From NCBI RefSeq assembly GCF_014204545.1, contig NZ_JACHLJ010000002.1, positions 496,001 to 560,000 of the forward strand: DNA of 64,000 bases, read 5' to 3'. A program made the translations under genes and the position numbers. Numbering within the stretch: the first letter of the stretch is position 1; every line of letters starts with the position of its first letter. The stretch comes from Brevundimonas vesicularis (GTDB lineage: Bacteria > Pseudomonadota > Alphaproteobacteria > Caulobacterales > Caulobacteraceae). This document shows positions 1-8,779 of the stretch, piece after piece. The notes below the pieces were generated by a model. That model saw only the letters and a list, made by a program, of their open reading frames with translations. It had not been told where the DNA came from and searched no databases.

Positions 1-73
1 CCAGCAGTTCCGCCTTCAGCGGCTCGGCCGCGTTAAGGTCCAGCATGTCGGACAGGATCAGGGTTTCAGTCAT
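1..73 (-). CDS. CheX-like STAS-domain chemotaxis protein (partial, runs off the window)
   Basis: Only the first 24 codons are inside the window, reading [18 protein letters not shown] and on to the edge. The start codon shares one base with the stop of the chemoreceptor gene (TGATG), so the two are translationally coupled. The opening strand-turn with an LDLNAAEPLKAELL-type helix start resembles the small single-domain STAS proteins (CheX in Caulobacter) that follow mcpA in alphaproteobacterial chemotaxis operons. That identity rests on position plus a short stretch of sequence, so it is tentative. The rest of the che operon would lie to the left. Confidence 0.6.
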   Translation of the reverse strand, partial: MTETLILSDMLDLNAAEPLKAELL

Positions 74-2022
74 CAGAACTCCTCCCAACCGTCTTCGACG
101 GCGGCGGCTTGAGGCCGGGGCGCGGCGCCGCCACGGCCGATGGTCTTCAGCGCGGCGACCATGTGGCTGGAGCGAGCAGCGGGCTTGGCGACGGGCGCAG
201 GCGTGCGAACCGGCGCAGGCGCAGCGGCGCGCGGCGACGAGGCCGCGACGCGGAACTGGGCCACCGAGGCTTGCAGGCTCTCCGCCTCCTGGGCCAGCGA
301 ATGGCTGGCCGCCGTCGACTGCTCGACCATGGCCGCATTCTGCTGAGTGACCTGGTCCATCTGGTTCACGGCGGTGTTGACCTGGGCCAGGCCGACGGCC
401 TGTTCCTGGGCCGAGGCCGCGATTTCGGTGACCAGGCTGTCGATCTCGGCGACCCGGTCCACGATGCGTTGCAGGGCCTCGCCGGTCTCGCCAACCAGTT
501 TGACGCCCACACCGACCTGACCCGTCGAGGCCGAGATCAAAGTCTTGATCTCCTTGGCGGCTTCGGCCGAACGCTGGGCCAGTGCACGAACTTCGGAGGC
601 GACCACCGCGAAGCCTCGACCGGCGTCGCCCGCTCGCGCGGCCTCGACGCCGGCGTTCAGGGCCAGAAGGTTGGTCTGGAAGGCGATCTCGTCGATGACG
701 CCGATGATCTGGTTGATCTGGGATGACGAGCCTTCAATGGCGCTCATGGCCTGGACGGCGTCATGCACGATCACGCCGCTCTTTTCGGCGTCGCCACGTG
801 CGGCCTGAACGACCTGCGAAGCTGCGCGGGCGCCAGAGGCGGTCTTGTTCACCGTGGCGGTGATTTCATCCAGTGCCGCGGCGGTCTGTTCCAGCGAGGC
901 GGCCTGCTGTTCGGTGCGGCGCGACAGGTCGTCGGCGGCCTGCGAGATTTCGCCGGCGCCCGAGCGGATGCCAGAGACATTGTTGACCACGACCGAGACC
1001 GCCTGCTGCAGCCGGGAGATAGCGGCATTGAAGTCGGTCTTGAGCTGAGCGGACTTGGCGCTGAATTCGATGTCGATACGATGAGTCAGGTCGCCGTTCG
1101 ACATAGCCGACAAACCTTGGCCCAAGGCCGCAACGGCCCGCGCGTCGTCTGCGGCTTCGCGCGCCTTTTCAGCCTCGCGTTCGGCGCGTTCCTGCTCGGA
1201 CATAGAACGCTGCGACAGCGCATCTTTTTCGACGCGGACCTTCTCGATCGCGGCGTCGCGGAAGGCCACGATAGCCTGACCCATCTTGCCGAACTCATCC
1301 TTGCGCTCGGCGCTGGCGACCTTGATGTCGGTGTCGCCGGCCATCAGCTTTTGCATATAGCCGATCATCGTGAAGATCGGGCGCACGATGGAGCGCGTCG
1401 CGACAAAACCGGCGATGACGGCGATCACCAAGGCCGAGATCAGGCCCACGATCGTGCCGATCAGCGCGGTGCGGCTGGCGGCGGCCTGAGCTTCGGTCGA
1501 GGCCTTGCGCGCCACACCATTGGCGCTCTTGATCTGGTCGATCGTGTCTTCGATCGGCGCGACGTAGTTGTCGGCCGTTCCGTTGCGCCCGACCATCTGA
1601 ACGGCCTGGGCCGCGCGACCGTCGCGCACCATCGCAGAACCGGCTTCAACGACATTCTTGTACCAGGTCGCATTGCCCTCCACGGCCTTGTCGATCAGGG
1701 CGGAGCGATCGGCGGGCAGTTCGCCGCGCAGCTCCTCCATGGCCGCCAGGAACTTGGCGCGGTGCGCGTCGATGCGTTCGATATAGTAGGGATCCTGAGA
1801 CAGCAGGTAGCCACGCAAGGCGTTTTCCTGACGCGAGATATAGAACTCCGCCGTCGCGGTGGTGCGATTGATCTGATTTTCCGCCGTGCGAACCTCGCTG
1901 GCCTTCTCCAACTGAAGCAGACTGGCGATGACGACGGCGCCCATGACGGCGATCGCCGCCAAAACGAGACCAAAGGCCGCGAACAGCTTGCGGCCGACAG
2001 GCATATTTTCAATCAACTTCAA
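73..2022 (-). CDS. mcpA: Methyl-accepting chemotaxis protein (McpA-like)
   Basis: Transmembrane chemoreceptor of 649 residues that signals to CheA/CheW. Membrane segments lie near residues 10-32 and 187-208 and flank a periplasmic helical sensor of the CHASE3/four-helix type. A HAMP domain follows (about 209-262), then a second HAMP-like stretch, and then the long coiled-coil signalling domain. Its hairpin tip around residue 445 contains [12 protein letters not shown] and [17 protein letters not shown]. The protein ends in WEEF, a C-terminal tail like those that recruit CheR/CheB in other alphaproteobacterial receptors. The chosen start is TTG, seven bases after a GGGGGA ribosome site; an in-frame ATG at 2004 is the alternative. 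It is the first gene of a minus-strand operon whose next gene is CheX-like, as in the Caulobacter major che cluster. The ligand cannot be told from the sequence. Confidence 0.93.
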   Translation of the reverse strand: MKLIENMPVGRKLFAAFGLVLAAIAVMGAVVIASLLQLEKASEVRTAENQINRTTATAEFYISRQENALRGYLLSQDPYYIERIDAHRAKFLAAMEELRGELPADRSALIDKAVEGNATWYKNVVEAGSAMVRDGRAAQAVQMVGRNGTADNYVAPIEDTIDQIKSANGVARKASTEAQAAASRTALIGTIVGLISALVIAVIAGFVATRSIVRPIFTMIGYMQKLMAGDTDIKVASAERKDEFGKMGQAIVAFRDAAIEKVRVEKDALSQRSMSEQERAEREAEKAREAADDARAVAALGQGLSAMSNGDLTHRIDIEFSAKSAQLKTDFNAAISRLQQAVSVVVNNVSGIRSGAGEISQAADDLSRRTEQQAASLEQTAAALDEITATVNKTASGARAASQVVQAARGDAEKSGVIVHDAVQAMSAIEGSSSQINQIIGVIDEIAFQTNLLALNAGVEAARAGDAGRGFAVVASEVRALAQRSAEAAKEIKTLISASTGQVGVGVKLVGETGEALQRIVDRVAEIDSLVTEIAASAQEQAVGLAQVNTAVNQMDQVTQQNAAMVEQSTAASHSLAQEAESLQASVAQFRVAASSPRAAAPAPVRTPAPVAKPAARSSHMVAALKTIGRGGAAPRPQAAAVEDGWEEF

Positions 2023-2234
2023 CTCAGCATCCCCCGGTGGATCGGTAACTCAGAACGAATGGGTGGCGGTCGCAGCAGACCGGCCATGCGGTCGGCGACG
2101 CCCTGCTCCAAGGTCTTGCTCTTGCGTCGCTATCGACGTCGGCCGATCGGTCGAAGGTCTGTAAAAAGGTGGTGAGCGACGCATGGCGATCCTCGGAGCT
2201 GCGTCATTCTGCAGCTTAAGGATGAGGCGATGAT

Positions 2235-2260
2235 TAATACCGAACCTGAGCCGGGTATTA
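2235..2260. repeat. Inverted repeat upstream of mcp
   Basis: TAATACC at 2235-2241 and GGTATTA at 2254-2260 are perfect complements around a 12-base spacer. It lies 210 bases upstream of the mcp start. It could be an operator or part of a hairpin, but no run of T follows, so a terminator is unlikely. Confidence 0.4.
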
Positions 2261-2341
2261 TGTAGGATTGCTTTGGAGAGTCGGCGGAAGGGCCCGAGAG
2301 GGCAAAGGCCTGGGCTCCAGCGTAATCCAACAACCCCACAT

Positions 2342-2368
2342 ACGTATTTTCACGTATCGAAAATACGT
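2342..2368. promoter_or_regulatory. Inverted repeat, candidate operator upstream of fixLJ-like genes
   Basis: ACGTATTTT (2342-2350) and AAAATACGT (2360-2368) form a perfect 9-bp inverted repeat with a 9-base spacer that carries a further ACGTA. It lies about 100 bases upstream of the kinase gene. It does not match the FixK/FNR consensus (TTGAT-N4-ATCAA). A dimeric regulator site, possibly autoregulatory for the FixJ-like protein, is one reading. Confidence 0.4.
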
Positions 2369-2475
2369 CTATGACAAAATGTCAGGAAAATGACCTGGCC
2401 GTTCAGGATTAGATCACGCTGCTATGAAATCTTGCATTCACCGTGCATATCTCCCGATTCATTCAGTATAGAATT

Positions 2476-3906
2476 ATGAATTTCCGATCCATGACATGGT
2501 GGAGCGGGGTCTTGATCGCGTGCCTGGCTATCCTTGTGGCGACGCTGGTTCGTAGCGCGCTCGAACCGTTTGGAAACTTCTATTATCTGCCTCTGGTTCC
2601 GGCGGTGATTGTTACGGCTCTGCTGGCGCAAAGGGGGGCGGTCGTGCTCGCGATCCTGTTGGCCATCGGGGCCAATCTGTGGTTGGTGGATCGCGAAAGT
2701 ACAGTTGATGCGGCGACCAACGCCGCGCTTTTCGCAGTCATCGCCTGGGTCATCGCCGAGGTCTGTCGTCGGCTGATCGACTCGTTGGAACAGGCTCGCG
2801 CCCTGACGCGCGATCTGGCGCTGCGCGAGATGCTGCTCGACACCATCGTGGCCACCACGCCGATCGTAACGCTGGACCGGGAAGGACGCACGCGCCGCGT
2901 AACGCCAGCCGCCGCCGATCTGCTGCGCGTGGATCGCGAGGCGGCGATGGCGCAGCCGTTCGCATCGCTGCTGCCCGGCTTCGACGACGCGGCCCTGGCG
3001 AAGGCTCGCCAGGGAGGCGAGGTTCTGGCTCCGTCCTCCAGCCCCTGGACAAGCCGGAACATAGATACACCCGGGCCGTCGCTGACGCTTCACGCCAATG
3101 TGCTCCCCGACGACATCGCCCCCGAACACATCGTTCTGACGCTGGGCGATCAAAGCCAGGCCGAGACGATCCGCAAGGGCGAACGCGACCTGAACGACAA
3201 GCTCAGCAGCGTCTGGCGTCTGAACTCGATGGGCGAAATGGCCGCAACCTTGGCCCACGAACTGAACCAGCCGCTGACCGCCGCCACCGTGTATTTGCAT
3301 GCCGGCCAGGCCGAACTGACACGGCTGGGGCCGCCGGGGGAGCGGCCAGCCAGGACCATCGACCTGGCCAAGACCCAGTTGCTGCGCGCGGGAGACATCA
3401 TCCGGCGCATGCGCGAACAGGTCGCCACAGGTTCGCAGTCCTTCACCGAGGAGCGGGCCTCGCTGATCGTCCTGGACCTGGCGCCGGTTTTCGCCCTGAC
3501 GGGACAGGACACCGACACGACGATCGCTCTGGATGTGGAAGAAGACGACGATCAGGTTCTGGCCGACCGCATTCAAATTCAGCAGGCGCTGGCCAATCTA
3601 GTGCGCAACGCCGTGGACGCCGTCATCGGACGCGAGGGCGCGCACGTGACGGTGACCGGCCGGACGCTGGGCGCGGACGGCTATGAGATCGCGGTGTGCG
3701 ACAATGGCGACGGCATCCCCGAAGACAGAATCGACAGCATCTTTCATCCGATGGCGACGACCAAGGCTGGCGGCATGGGTCTGGGGCTGTCGGTCACGCG
3801 TTCAATCGTCGAGAGCCACGGCGCGACTCTGGTCATCAGCCGAAATTCTCAAGGTGGAGCGACCTTCTCGTTTCGTCTGCCGCGTCCAACGGAGTCCGAA
3901 ATCTGA
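2476..3906 (+). CDS. FixL-like sensor histidine kinase (membrane, PAS domain)
   Basis: Membrane histidine kinase of about 476 residues. The N-terminus has a small group of hydrophobic helices (residues 5-95, DUF4118-like). Next come a PAS domain (about 125-225), the dimerisation/phosphoacceptor helix with AHELNQPLTAATVYLHAG (His near residue 261) and an HATPase domain with DNGDGIP and GMGLGLSVTRSI. The H-box and catalytic part are FixL/DctB-like. The PAS domain lacks the histidine-containing DPHIIG-type loop that binds heme in rhizobial FixL, so oxygen sensing should not be assumed. The start is uncertain: ATG at 2476 is used here, an in-frame GTG lies at 2443, and neither has a good ribosome site. 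It overlaps the response regulator gene by one base (TGATG), so the pair is one operon. Confidence 0.85.
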   Translation: MNFRSMTWWSGVLIACLAILVATLVRSALEPFGNFYYLPLVPAVIVTALLAQRGAVVLAILLAIGANLWLVDRESTVDAATNAALFAVIAWVIAEVCRRLIDSLEQARALTRDLALREMLLDTIVATTPIVTLDREGRTRRVTPAAADLLRVDREAAMAQPFASLLPGFDDAALAKARQGGEVLAPSSSPWTSRNIDTPGPSLTLHANVLPDDIAPEHIVLTLGDQSQAETIRKGERDLNDKLSSVWRLNSMGEMAATLAHELNQPLTAATVYLHAGQAELTRLGPPGERPARTIDLAKTQLLRAGDIIRRMREQVATGSQSFTEERASLIVLDLAPVFALTGQDTDTTIALDVEEDDDQVLADRIQIQQALANLVRNAVDAVIGREGAHVTVTGRTLGADGYEIAVCDNGDGIPEDRIDSIFHPMATTKAGGMGLGLSVTRSIVESHGATLVISRNSQGGATFSFRLPRPTESEI

Positions 3907-4517
3907 TGAGCCCGCACTCTGTTTTCATCATCGACGACGACCCCGCCATGCGCGACGCCCTGGTGCTGATGCTGCGCGGGGCCGGGTATCGGGCGCGCAG
4001 TTTCGTCAGCGCCGACGACTTCCTGACCAATCTGCCCGAAGACCGCAGCGCCTGTGTCATCACTGATGTGCGGATGCCGGGGCTTCAAGGTTCTGAGCTG
4101 GTCGGGCGCCTCAAAAGCCTGCGCGGCGACACCTGGCCGGTGATCGTCATCACGGGTCATGGGGAGGTGACGCTGGCGGTTGAGTTGATGAAGGCGGGCG
4201 TCGTGGATTTCGTCGAAAAGCCATTCGATCCGCAGCGAATGCTGGACGCGGTTTCCAGCTGCCTCGCCTCACTGACCAGTCTGGAGGCCGAGCGGATCGC
4301 GCGCGAGGACGCCAAGGCCCGACTGGACACCCTGACCCCGCGCGAGCGGCAGGTCTTCGACGCCCTGATCGACGGCTGCTCCAACAAGGAGATCGCCCAG
4401 CGGCTGGAGATCAGCCCGCGCACGGTGGAAATCTTTCGCGCCAAGGTGATGACGAAAATGCAGGCCGCGAACCTGTCCACCCTGGTCCGAATCGGAATGC
4501 GCGCCAGCGACGCTTGA
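3906..4517 (+). CDS. FixJ-family response regulator
   Basis: Response regulator of 203 residues. The receiver domain has the acidic pocket IIDDDP (Asp10-12), the phosphoacceptor Asp54 in VITDVRMPG, Thr in VIVITGHG and Lys in FVEKPFD. The C-terminal domain is a LuxR/FixJ helix-turn-helix starting at LTPRERQVFDAL, with the recognition helix in NKEIAQRLEISPRTVEIF. It is coupled to the kinase gene upstream by a one-base overlap and is almost certainly its partner. In the family, phosphorylation of the receiver releases the DNA-binding domain. The target genes are unknown here. The helicase gene follows after 34 bases on the same strand, but probably as a separate function. Confidence 0.92.
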   Translation: MSPHSVFIIDDDPAMRDALVLMLRGAGYRARSFVSADDFLTNLPEDRSACVITDVRMPGLQGSELVGRLKSLRGDTWPVIVITGHGEVTLAVELMKAGVVDFVEKPFDPQRMLDAVSSCLASLTSLEAERIAREDAKARLDTLTPRERQVFDALIDGCSNKEIAQRLEISPRTVEIFRAKVMTKMQAANLSTLVRIGMRASDA

Positions 4518-4551
4518 GCCCGAAGAGATTCGTCGCCACCTTAGTCGCGAC

Positions 4552-7041
4552 ATGAGCGACCGGTCCGCAGGCCTCGCCCCGTCCCGCGTGACTGCGGTCC
4601 TGGGGCCCACCAACACCGGCAAGACCCATCTGGCGGTCGAGCGGATGCTGGGTCACGCCTCGGGCATGATCGGCCTGCCGCTGCGCCTGCTGGCCCGCGA
4701 GATCTATGAGCGGATCGTCAAGCAGCGCGGCGCGGCGGCCGTCGCCCTGATCACCGGCGAGGAAAAGATCGTCCCGCCGCGTCCGCACTATTTTGTCTGC
4801 ACCGTCGAGGCCATGCCGCTGGAGCGATCGGTCGAGTTTCTGGCCATCGACGAAATCCAGCTGGTCGCCGACCCCGAACGCGGCCACGTCTTCACCCAGC
4901 GGCTGCTGCACGCGCGCGGCCGGTTCGAGACGATGTTCCTGGGCGCAGGCACCATGGAGCCCCTGATACGCCGCCTGGTCCCGGACGTGGAGATCGTGAC
5001 GCGCGACCGGCTGTCCACCCTGTCCTATGCGGGCTCCAAGAAGCTGACCCGCCTGCCCCGCCGCAGCGCCATCGTCGCCTTCTCGACGGACCGGGTGTAC
5101 GCCATCGCCGAACTGATCAGACGTCAGCGCGGCGGCGCGGCGGTGGTGATGGGCAGTCTGTCTCCCCGCACCCGCAACGCCCAGGTGGCCATGTATCAGT
5201 CGGGCGAGGTCGATTTCCTGGTCGCCACCGACGCCATCGGCATGGGGCTGAACATGGATGTGGACCATGTCGCCTTCGCGGGCCTGAGAAAGTTCGACGG
5301 GCGGCGCACCCGCTGGCTTTACGCCCATGAGATCGGCCAGATCGCCGGGCGGGCCGGCCGGCATCTGCGCGACGGCACCTTCGGCGTCACGGCCGAGGCG
5401 GAGGATCTGGACCCCGATCTGGTCGAACAGGTGGTCGAGCATCGGTTCGATCCCATCGAGGCGGCGGAGTGGCGGAACGCCCGGCTGGATTTCGACACAC
5501 TGCCCGATCTGCTGCGCTCGCTGACGGTGACGCCCCAGCGATCGGGACTGAGCCTGACGGCGGAGGCGCTGGACGAGACCCTGCTGCGTCGCCTGATCAA
5601 GGATGAGGAGATCGCACGCGTGGGGCGCTCGCGCGGCGCAGTCATGCGTTTGTGGGAGGCGTGCCAGTTGCCCGACTTCCAGAAGACGACGCTGGATGAA
5701 CACGCCCGGTTGGCCAAGGACGTCTTCCACGCCCTGACCGGCAAGCGGGGCCGGCTGACCGACGACTGGATGGCGCCACGCTTCGCCTTCGTGGATCGTG
5801 ACGACGGTCAGATCGACCAGCTGTCGGCGCGGCTGTCGGCGGTGCGCACCCTGTCCTACATCGCCAACCGGCCGGATTGGGTTCACGACGCGCAAGCCTG
5901 GCGCGACAAGACCCGTGCGCTGGAGGACCGGTTGTCCGACGTGTTGCACGAGCGGCTGACCGCCCGGTTCGTGGATCGCCGAACCACCGCCCTGATGCGA
6001 GCGCTGAACGTGCGCGAAGACACGTTTGCAGGCGTCGCAGAAGACGGCGAGGTCACGGTCGAGGGCCAGGTCGTCGGCCAGCTGGAGGGCGTGCGCTTTC
6101 AGATGGAGAAGGGCTCTTCGGCCCTGGAAGACCGCACCCTGCGCCAGGCCGCCGTGCGTGCGGTGACGCCCGAGATCAATCGACGGCTGGGGCGTCTGGC
6201 GGCCGAGACCGACGACGGATTTTCGGTCACGCCGGACGGGGCGGTGCTGTGGCGCGGCGTGCTGACGGCGCAGATCAATGCGACGCCGCAGGGGGTCGAT
6301 CCCTTTACGCCCTCCGTGCGCCTGCTGGGCGATCTGGGACCGACGCCCGCCCGCGAGCGCGCCCAGCGCCGGATCGAGGCGTGGCTGGCGGCGGAAGCGG
6401 GCCGTGCGCTGCGTGATCTGCGACGGCTGCGTCAGGCGGTGGAGTCGGGGACATTGAAGGGCCTTCCGCGCGGCATCGCTTTCCGTCTGATCGAGGCCGG
6501 CGGCGTGATCGACCGGCGCGAGGTCGAGCGCGATCTGGCCGCGCTCAGTCAGGTCGAGCGCCGCACGCTGCGCAGTTTCGCCATCCGCATCGGCGTGCAT
6601 TCGGTGTGGCTGCCTGGTCTTCAGAAACCGCGCGGCCGCCATTTCGCCCAGGCCTTCGTCGCCGCGCCGCTGATCCCGGCGACGCCCGATCTGATCCCCG
6701 CGCCCGTGGAGCCGGCCTCGGCGCGTCTGTTGTCCGCACACGGATTGCGATTGGCGGGACGGTGGCTGGCGCCGGTCGAGACGCTGGAGAAGATGGCTGA
6801 CCTCAGGACCGCCAATCACGGCCGGCTGTCCGACGAGGCCCTGACGGATCTGGGCTGGCGCGCCGATCAGGCCAAACAGATCATCGCCGCCCTGAAGGTC
6901 GAACGCGCCCGCTTGCCCGACAAGCCGGGCGCGGCGCCGAAGATCGTCAAGGACTCGCCCTTCGCCGCCCTCGCCGCCCTGACGGAGGCGCCGCCGGCCC
7001 GGCCCAAGCGTCGTCGTCCGCGTCGAAAGGCGAAGGCTTGA
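4552..7041 (+). CDS. Suv3-like superfamily 2 helicase
   Basis: Predicted ATP-dependent RNA helicase of 829 residues. The Walker A motif is GPTNTGKTHLA (residues 18-28), motif II is DEIQLVADPERG, and motif VI is HEIGQIAGRAGR. This signature and order belong to the Suv3 (mitochondrial degradosome helicase) branch of SF2, which alphaproteobacteria also carry. The C-terminal half (about 350-780) has no motif I can name; the end is basic (PKRRRPRRKAKA), which fits nucleic acid binding. Its stop codon overlaps the start of the S4-domain gene by four bases (TTGA), and this pairing suggests shared work on RNA. In the family the role is RNA unwinding for decay; here that is inference. It is clearly complete. 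Confidence 0.88.
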   Translation: MSDRSAGLAPSRVTAVLGPTNTGKTHLAVERMLGHASGMIGLPLRLLAREIYERIVKQRGAAAVALITGEEKIVPPRPHYFVCTVEAMPLERSVEFLAIDEIQLVADPERGHVFTQRLLHARGRFETMFLGAGTMEPLIRRLVPDVEIVTRDRLSTLSYAGSKKLTRLPRRSAIVAFSTDRVYAIAELIRRQRGGAAVVMGSLSPRTRNAQVAMYQSGEVDFLVATDAIGMGLNMDVDHVAFAGLRKFDGRRTRWLYAHEIGQIAGRAGRHLRDGTFGVTAEAEDLDPDLVEQVVEHRFDPIEAAEWRNARLDFDTLPDLLRSLTVTPQRSGLSLTAEALDETLLRRLIKDEEIARVGRSRGAVMRLWEACQLPDFQKTTLDEHARLAKDVFHALTGKRGRLTDDWMAPRFAFVDRDDGQIDQLSARLSAVRTLSYIANRPDWVHDAQAWRDKTRALEDRLSDVLHERLTARFVDRRTTALMRALNVREDTFAGVAEDGEVTVEGQVVGQLEGVRFQMEKGSSALEDRTLRQAAVRAVTPEINRRLGRLAAETDDGFSVTPDGAVLWRGVLTAQINATPQGVDPFTPSVRLLGDLGPTPARERAQRRIEAWLAAEAGRALRDLRRLRQAVESGTLKGLPRGIAFRLIEAGGVIDRREVERDLAALSQVERRTLRSFAIRIGVHSVWLPGLQKPRGRHFAQAFVAAPLIPATPDLIPAPVEPASARLLSAHGLRLAGRWLAPVETLEKMADLRTANHGRLSDEALTDLGWRADQAKQIIAALKVERARLPDKPGAAPKIVKDSPFAALAALTEAPPARPKRRRPRRKAKA

Positions 7042-7316
7042 ACGAGAACGCCTGCCGCATCGACATCTGGCTGTGGCGCGCGCGGTTCGTGAAGACGCGT
7101 GGCCTGGCGGCCGGTCTGGTGGAGCGGGGCGCGGTGCGGCTGACGCACCAGGGGCGCGAGACGCGGCTCGACAAGCCCAGCCGGTGCGTTCACGTCGGCG
7201 ACCTGCTGACCTTCGCCCAGAACGGACGCGTCACCAGCCTGAAGATCGAGGGGCTGGGCGAAAGGCGCGGGCCTGCCGATGAGGCCCGCGCCCTTTACAA
7301 AACGATAGAACCCTGA
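7038..7316 (+). CDS. S4-domain RNA-binding protein (Hsp15/HslR-like)
   Basis: Small protein of 92 residues made almost entirely of an S4 RNA-binding fold. It has CRIDIWLWRARFVKTRGLA and the following VRLTHQGRETRLDKPSRCVHVGDLL, the usual alpha-L beta-hairpin. Hsp15 of E. coli uses this fold to bind 50S subunits carrying stalled nascent chains. The start is TTG, overlapping the helicase stop by four bases (TTGA), so it is translated by coupling. It converges with the YceI-like gene; 23 bases separate the two stops and hold a repeated palindromic element. Confidence 0.85.
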   Translation: MNENACRIDIWLWRARFVKTRGLAAGLVERGAVRLTHQGRETRLDKPSRCVHVGDLLTFAQNGRVTSLKIEGLGERRGPADEARALYKTIEP

Positions 7317-7340
7317 CGGGCTCAAGTAGCGCGATAGCCC
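7315..7340. repeat. Palindromic intergenic repeat, copy 1
   Basis: The first 20 bases (7315-7334, GACGGGCTCAAGTAGCGCGA) are identical to 16840-16859. The element is framed by GGGCT (7318-7322) and AGCCC (7336-7340), so it can fold into a hairpin. It lies between the convergent ends of the S4 gene and the YceI gene and includes part of both stop codons. It may double as a weak bidirectional terminator. Confidence 0.7.
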
Positions 7341-7966
7341 TATTTCTGAATGACGAACTCGCCTTCGATGTGCAGCTTCACCTCGTCGGACACGGCCGGC
7401 AAGGCGTAGTTGATGCCGAAGTCCGAGCGTTTGATGGTGGCCTCGCCGTCGAAGCCAGCCTTGTAGGCGCCCATGACGGTTCCTGCGCCGTTGAACTCGA
7501 CCTCGATGGTGACGGGCTTGGTCACGCCCTTGAGGGTCAGATCGCCGACCACGGTCGCCTCGTTGGCGTCATCGGCGTCGACCGTAACCGAGCGCGAGAC
7601 GAAGGTCGCGGTCGGGTACTGGGCGGTGTCGAAGAAGTCGGCGGTCTGCAGGTGGGCCTTCAGACGGTCGTCGTTGGGCGCCACGTCGGTGAGCGGGATG
7701 GTCGCGGTCAGGGTCGAGGCCGACGGGTTGGCCGGGTCCAGCTTCAGCACGGCCTTCACGTTCACGAACTGGCCCGTATAGGTCGACAGGCCGAAGTGAT
7801 TGACCGACCAGGTGATCTTGCCGTGGCTGGATTCCAGGTCGTAGTTCCCGGCGGTGACTTCGGCGGGGTTCTTGGTCAGGGCAGCCTGAGCCACCACCGC
7901 GCCGCCTGCGACGAGGCTGAGGGCGGCGGCGCCGGCGACGGCGTATTTCATGAAGGGGGTGCGCAT
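7340..7966 (-). CDS. YceI-family periplasmic lipid-binding protein
   Basis: Secreted protein of 208 residues. A signal peptide runs from MRTPFMKYAVAGAAALS to the AQA cleavage region near residue 28. The rest is a YceI/lipocalin-like beta barrel: it begins with YDLESSHGKITWSVNHFG and includes LKAHLQTADFFDTAQYPTATF, ADFFD being typical of the family. YceI proteins bind polyprenoid or fatty lipids in the periplasm; the ligand here is unknown. The start at 7966 is set by the signal peptide and an AGGAA ribosome site; reading further upstream would add 56 residues that look non-coding. Confidence 0.9.
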   Translation of the reverse strand: MRTPFMKYAVAGAAALSLVAGGAVVAQAALTKNPAEVTAGNYDLESSHGKITWSVNHFGLSTYTGQFVNVKAVLKLDPANPSASTLTATIPLTDVAPNDDRLKAHLQTADFFDTAQYPTATFVSRSVTVDADDANEATVVGDLTLKGVTKPVTIEVEFNGAGTVMGAYKAGFDGEATIKRSDFGINYALPAVSDEVKLHIEGEFVIQK

Positions 7967-8137
7967 GGGGAGTTCCTGTCGATGGGGCGGATATGCAATC
8001 AATACAGTTGCGATTAGACGCTGTTCTGTCAAGGCGCTGCGAATGGCTCTCGCCTTAAGCCGCGCTGTTGACAGTTGGTTGCGTGGCCGCCATGTCGCAG
8101 GCCTCCCGCCCACAGACCGACACCCGTTTTTCACCCA

Positions 8138-8479
8138 ATGACCTACATCGTCACCGACGCCTGCGTGAAATGTAAGTTCATGGACTGCGTCGAGGTATGT
8201 CCGGTGGACTGCTTCTACGAGGGCGAGAACTTCCTGGTGATCGCGCCGGACGAATGCATCGATTGCGGCGTGTGCGAACCGGAATGCCCTGTCGACGCCA
8301 TCGTGCCGGACACCGAGGACGAGCCCGACGGCAAATGGCTTCAGGTCAACGCCGAATACGCCAAGGTCTGGCCCAACATCACCGTCAAGGGCACGCCCCC
8401 CGCCGACCGCGAACAGTACGAGCGCGAAACCGGCAAATACGAGAAATACTTCAGCCCCAAGCCGGGCAAGGGTTCCTGA
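8138..8479 (+). CDS. fdxA: Ferredoxin FdxA (3Fe-4S/4Fe-4S)
   Basis: Soluble 7Fe-type ferredoxin of 113 residues. The first cluster motif is C9-x2-C12-x4-C17-x3-C21-P, the arrangement seen in Azotobacter-type ferredoxins where one cluster is 3Fe-4S. The second is [12 protein letters not shown], a standard 4Fe-4S set. A C-terminal extension ([17 protein letters not shown] and on) is typical of FdxA in proteobacteria. It carries electrons in the cytoplasm; the redox partner cannot be read from context. The start is the ATG giving MTYIVTDAC, the standard N-terminus. It is followed by a hairpin and then the carD gene, an order I recall from other Caulobacterales. Confidence 0.95.
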   Translation: MTYIVTDACVKCKFMDCVEVCPVDCFYEGENFLVIAPDECIDCGVCEPECPVDAIVPDTEDEPDGKWLQVNAEYAKVWPNITVKGTPPADREQYERETGKYEKYFSPKPGKGS

Positions 8480-8779
8480 TTTAAGGCTTGGCGGCGCTCA
8501 AGCCTTGCCGTGTTTGCACGTCCGCCCTGTGGACGTTTTGAAATTCCGCAGATTTGTGATAGGTTCTGTTTCATTGGATCGGGCGGTCCGCGAAATCTTC
8601 GCGCCGCCCGTGTTTGCGACAGAATCCCGCCCTAGACGGGATCGGCCAGAGGTTTGGTGATCCGTTTCCGCTTTTGACGTCCAACATCATCCCCTCCGAC
8701 GGAGCGATCCGGCGGATGAGATCCTGTTTGCGTTTCCTGCGCCTTCGTTTCGCCCGGCCCTGACCGGGAAAGGACGATT
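8480..8779. other. Intergenic region between fdxA and carD
   Basis: Three hundred bases without a gene. The first part holds a perfect 8-bp hairpin (8483-8506), probably the end of fdxA transcription, and a second smaller one, ACGTCC/GGACGT (8518-8536), followed by TTTTG. The carD promoter should lie after that. A TTGAAA at 8538 with TAGGTT at 8560 (16-base spacer) is the best candidate but is weak. One GAATC site lies at 8622. The leader to carD would then be about 200 bases, which is long. Confidence 0.5.
8483..8506 (+). terminator. Hairpin after fdxA
   Basis: AAGGCTTG and CAAGCCTT pair perfectly over 8 bp with an 8-base loop, directly after the fdxA stop. There is no run of T behind it, so termination would be inefficient or rho-assisted. 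Confidence 0.4.

Larger units (their letters stand above)
2023..2475. other. Divergent intergenic region between mcp and the FixL-like kinase
   Basis: About 450 bases with no convincing gene. It must hold the divergent promoters for the chemotaxis operon (minus) and the two-component pair (plus). It is clearly more AT-rich than its surroundings near 2340-2475. Two perfect inverted repeats are present, at 2235-2260 and 2342-2368, described separately. I could not pick a confident -35/-10 pair for either side; a TATAGAAT stretch at 2468 could be a -10, but it sits very close to the kinase start. Confidence 0.6.

Noticed and set aside
2130-2339. A 69-codon minus-strand frame upstream of mcp
   Set aside because: It has no ribosome site or recognisable sequence and crosses the inverted repeat and likely promoter region.
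4411-6819. An 802-codon open frame on the minus strand opposite the helicase
   Set aside because: The plus strand encodes a complete Suv3-like helicase with all motifs; the antisense product is low-complexity Arg/Gln/Gly/His of the kind produced by high GC.
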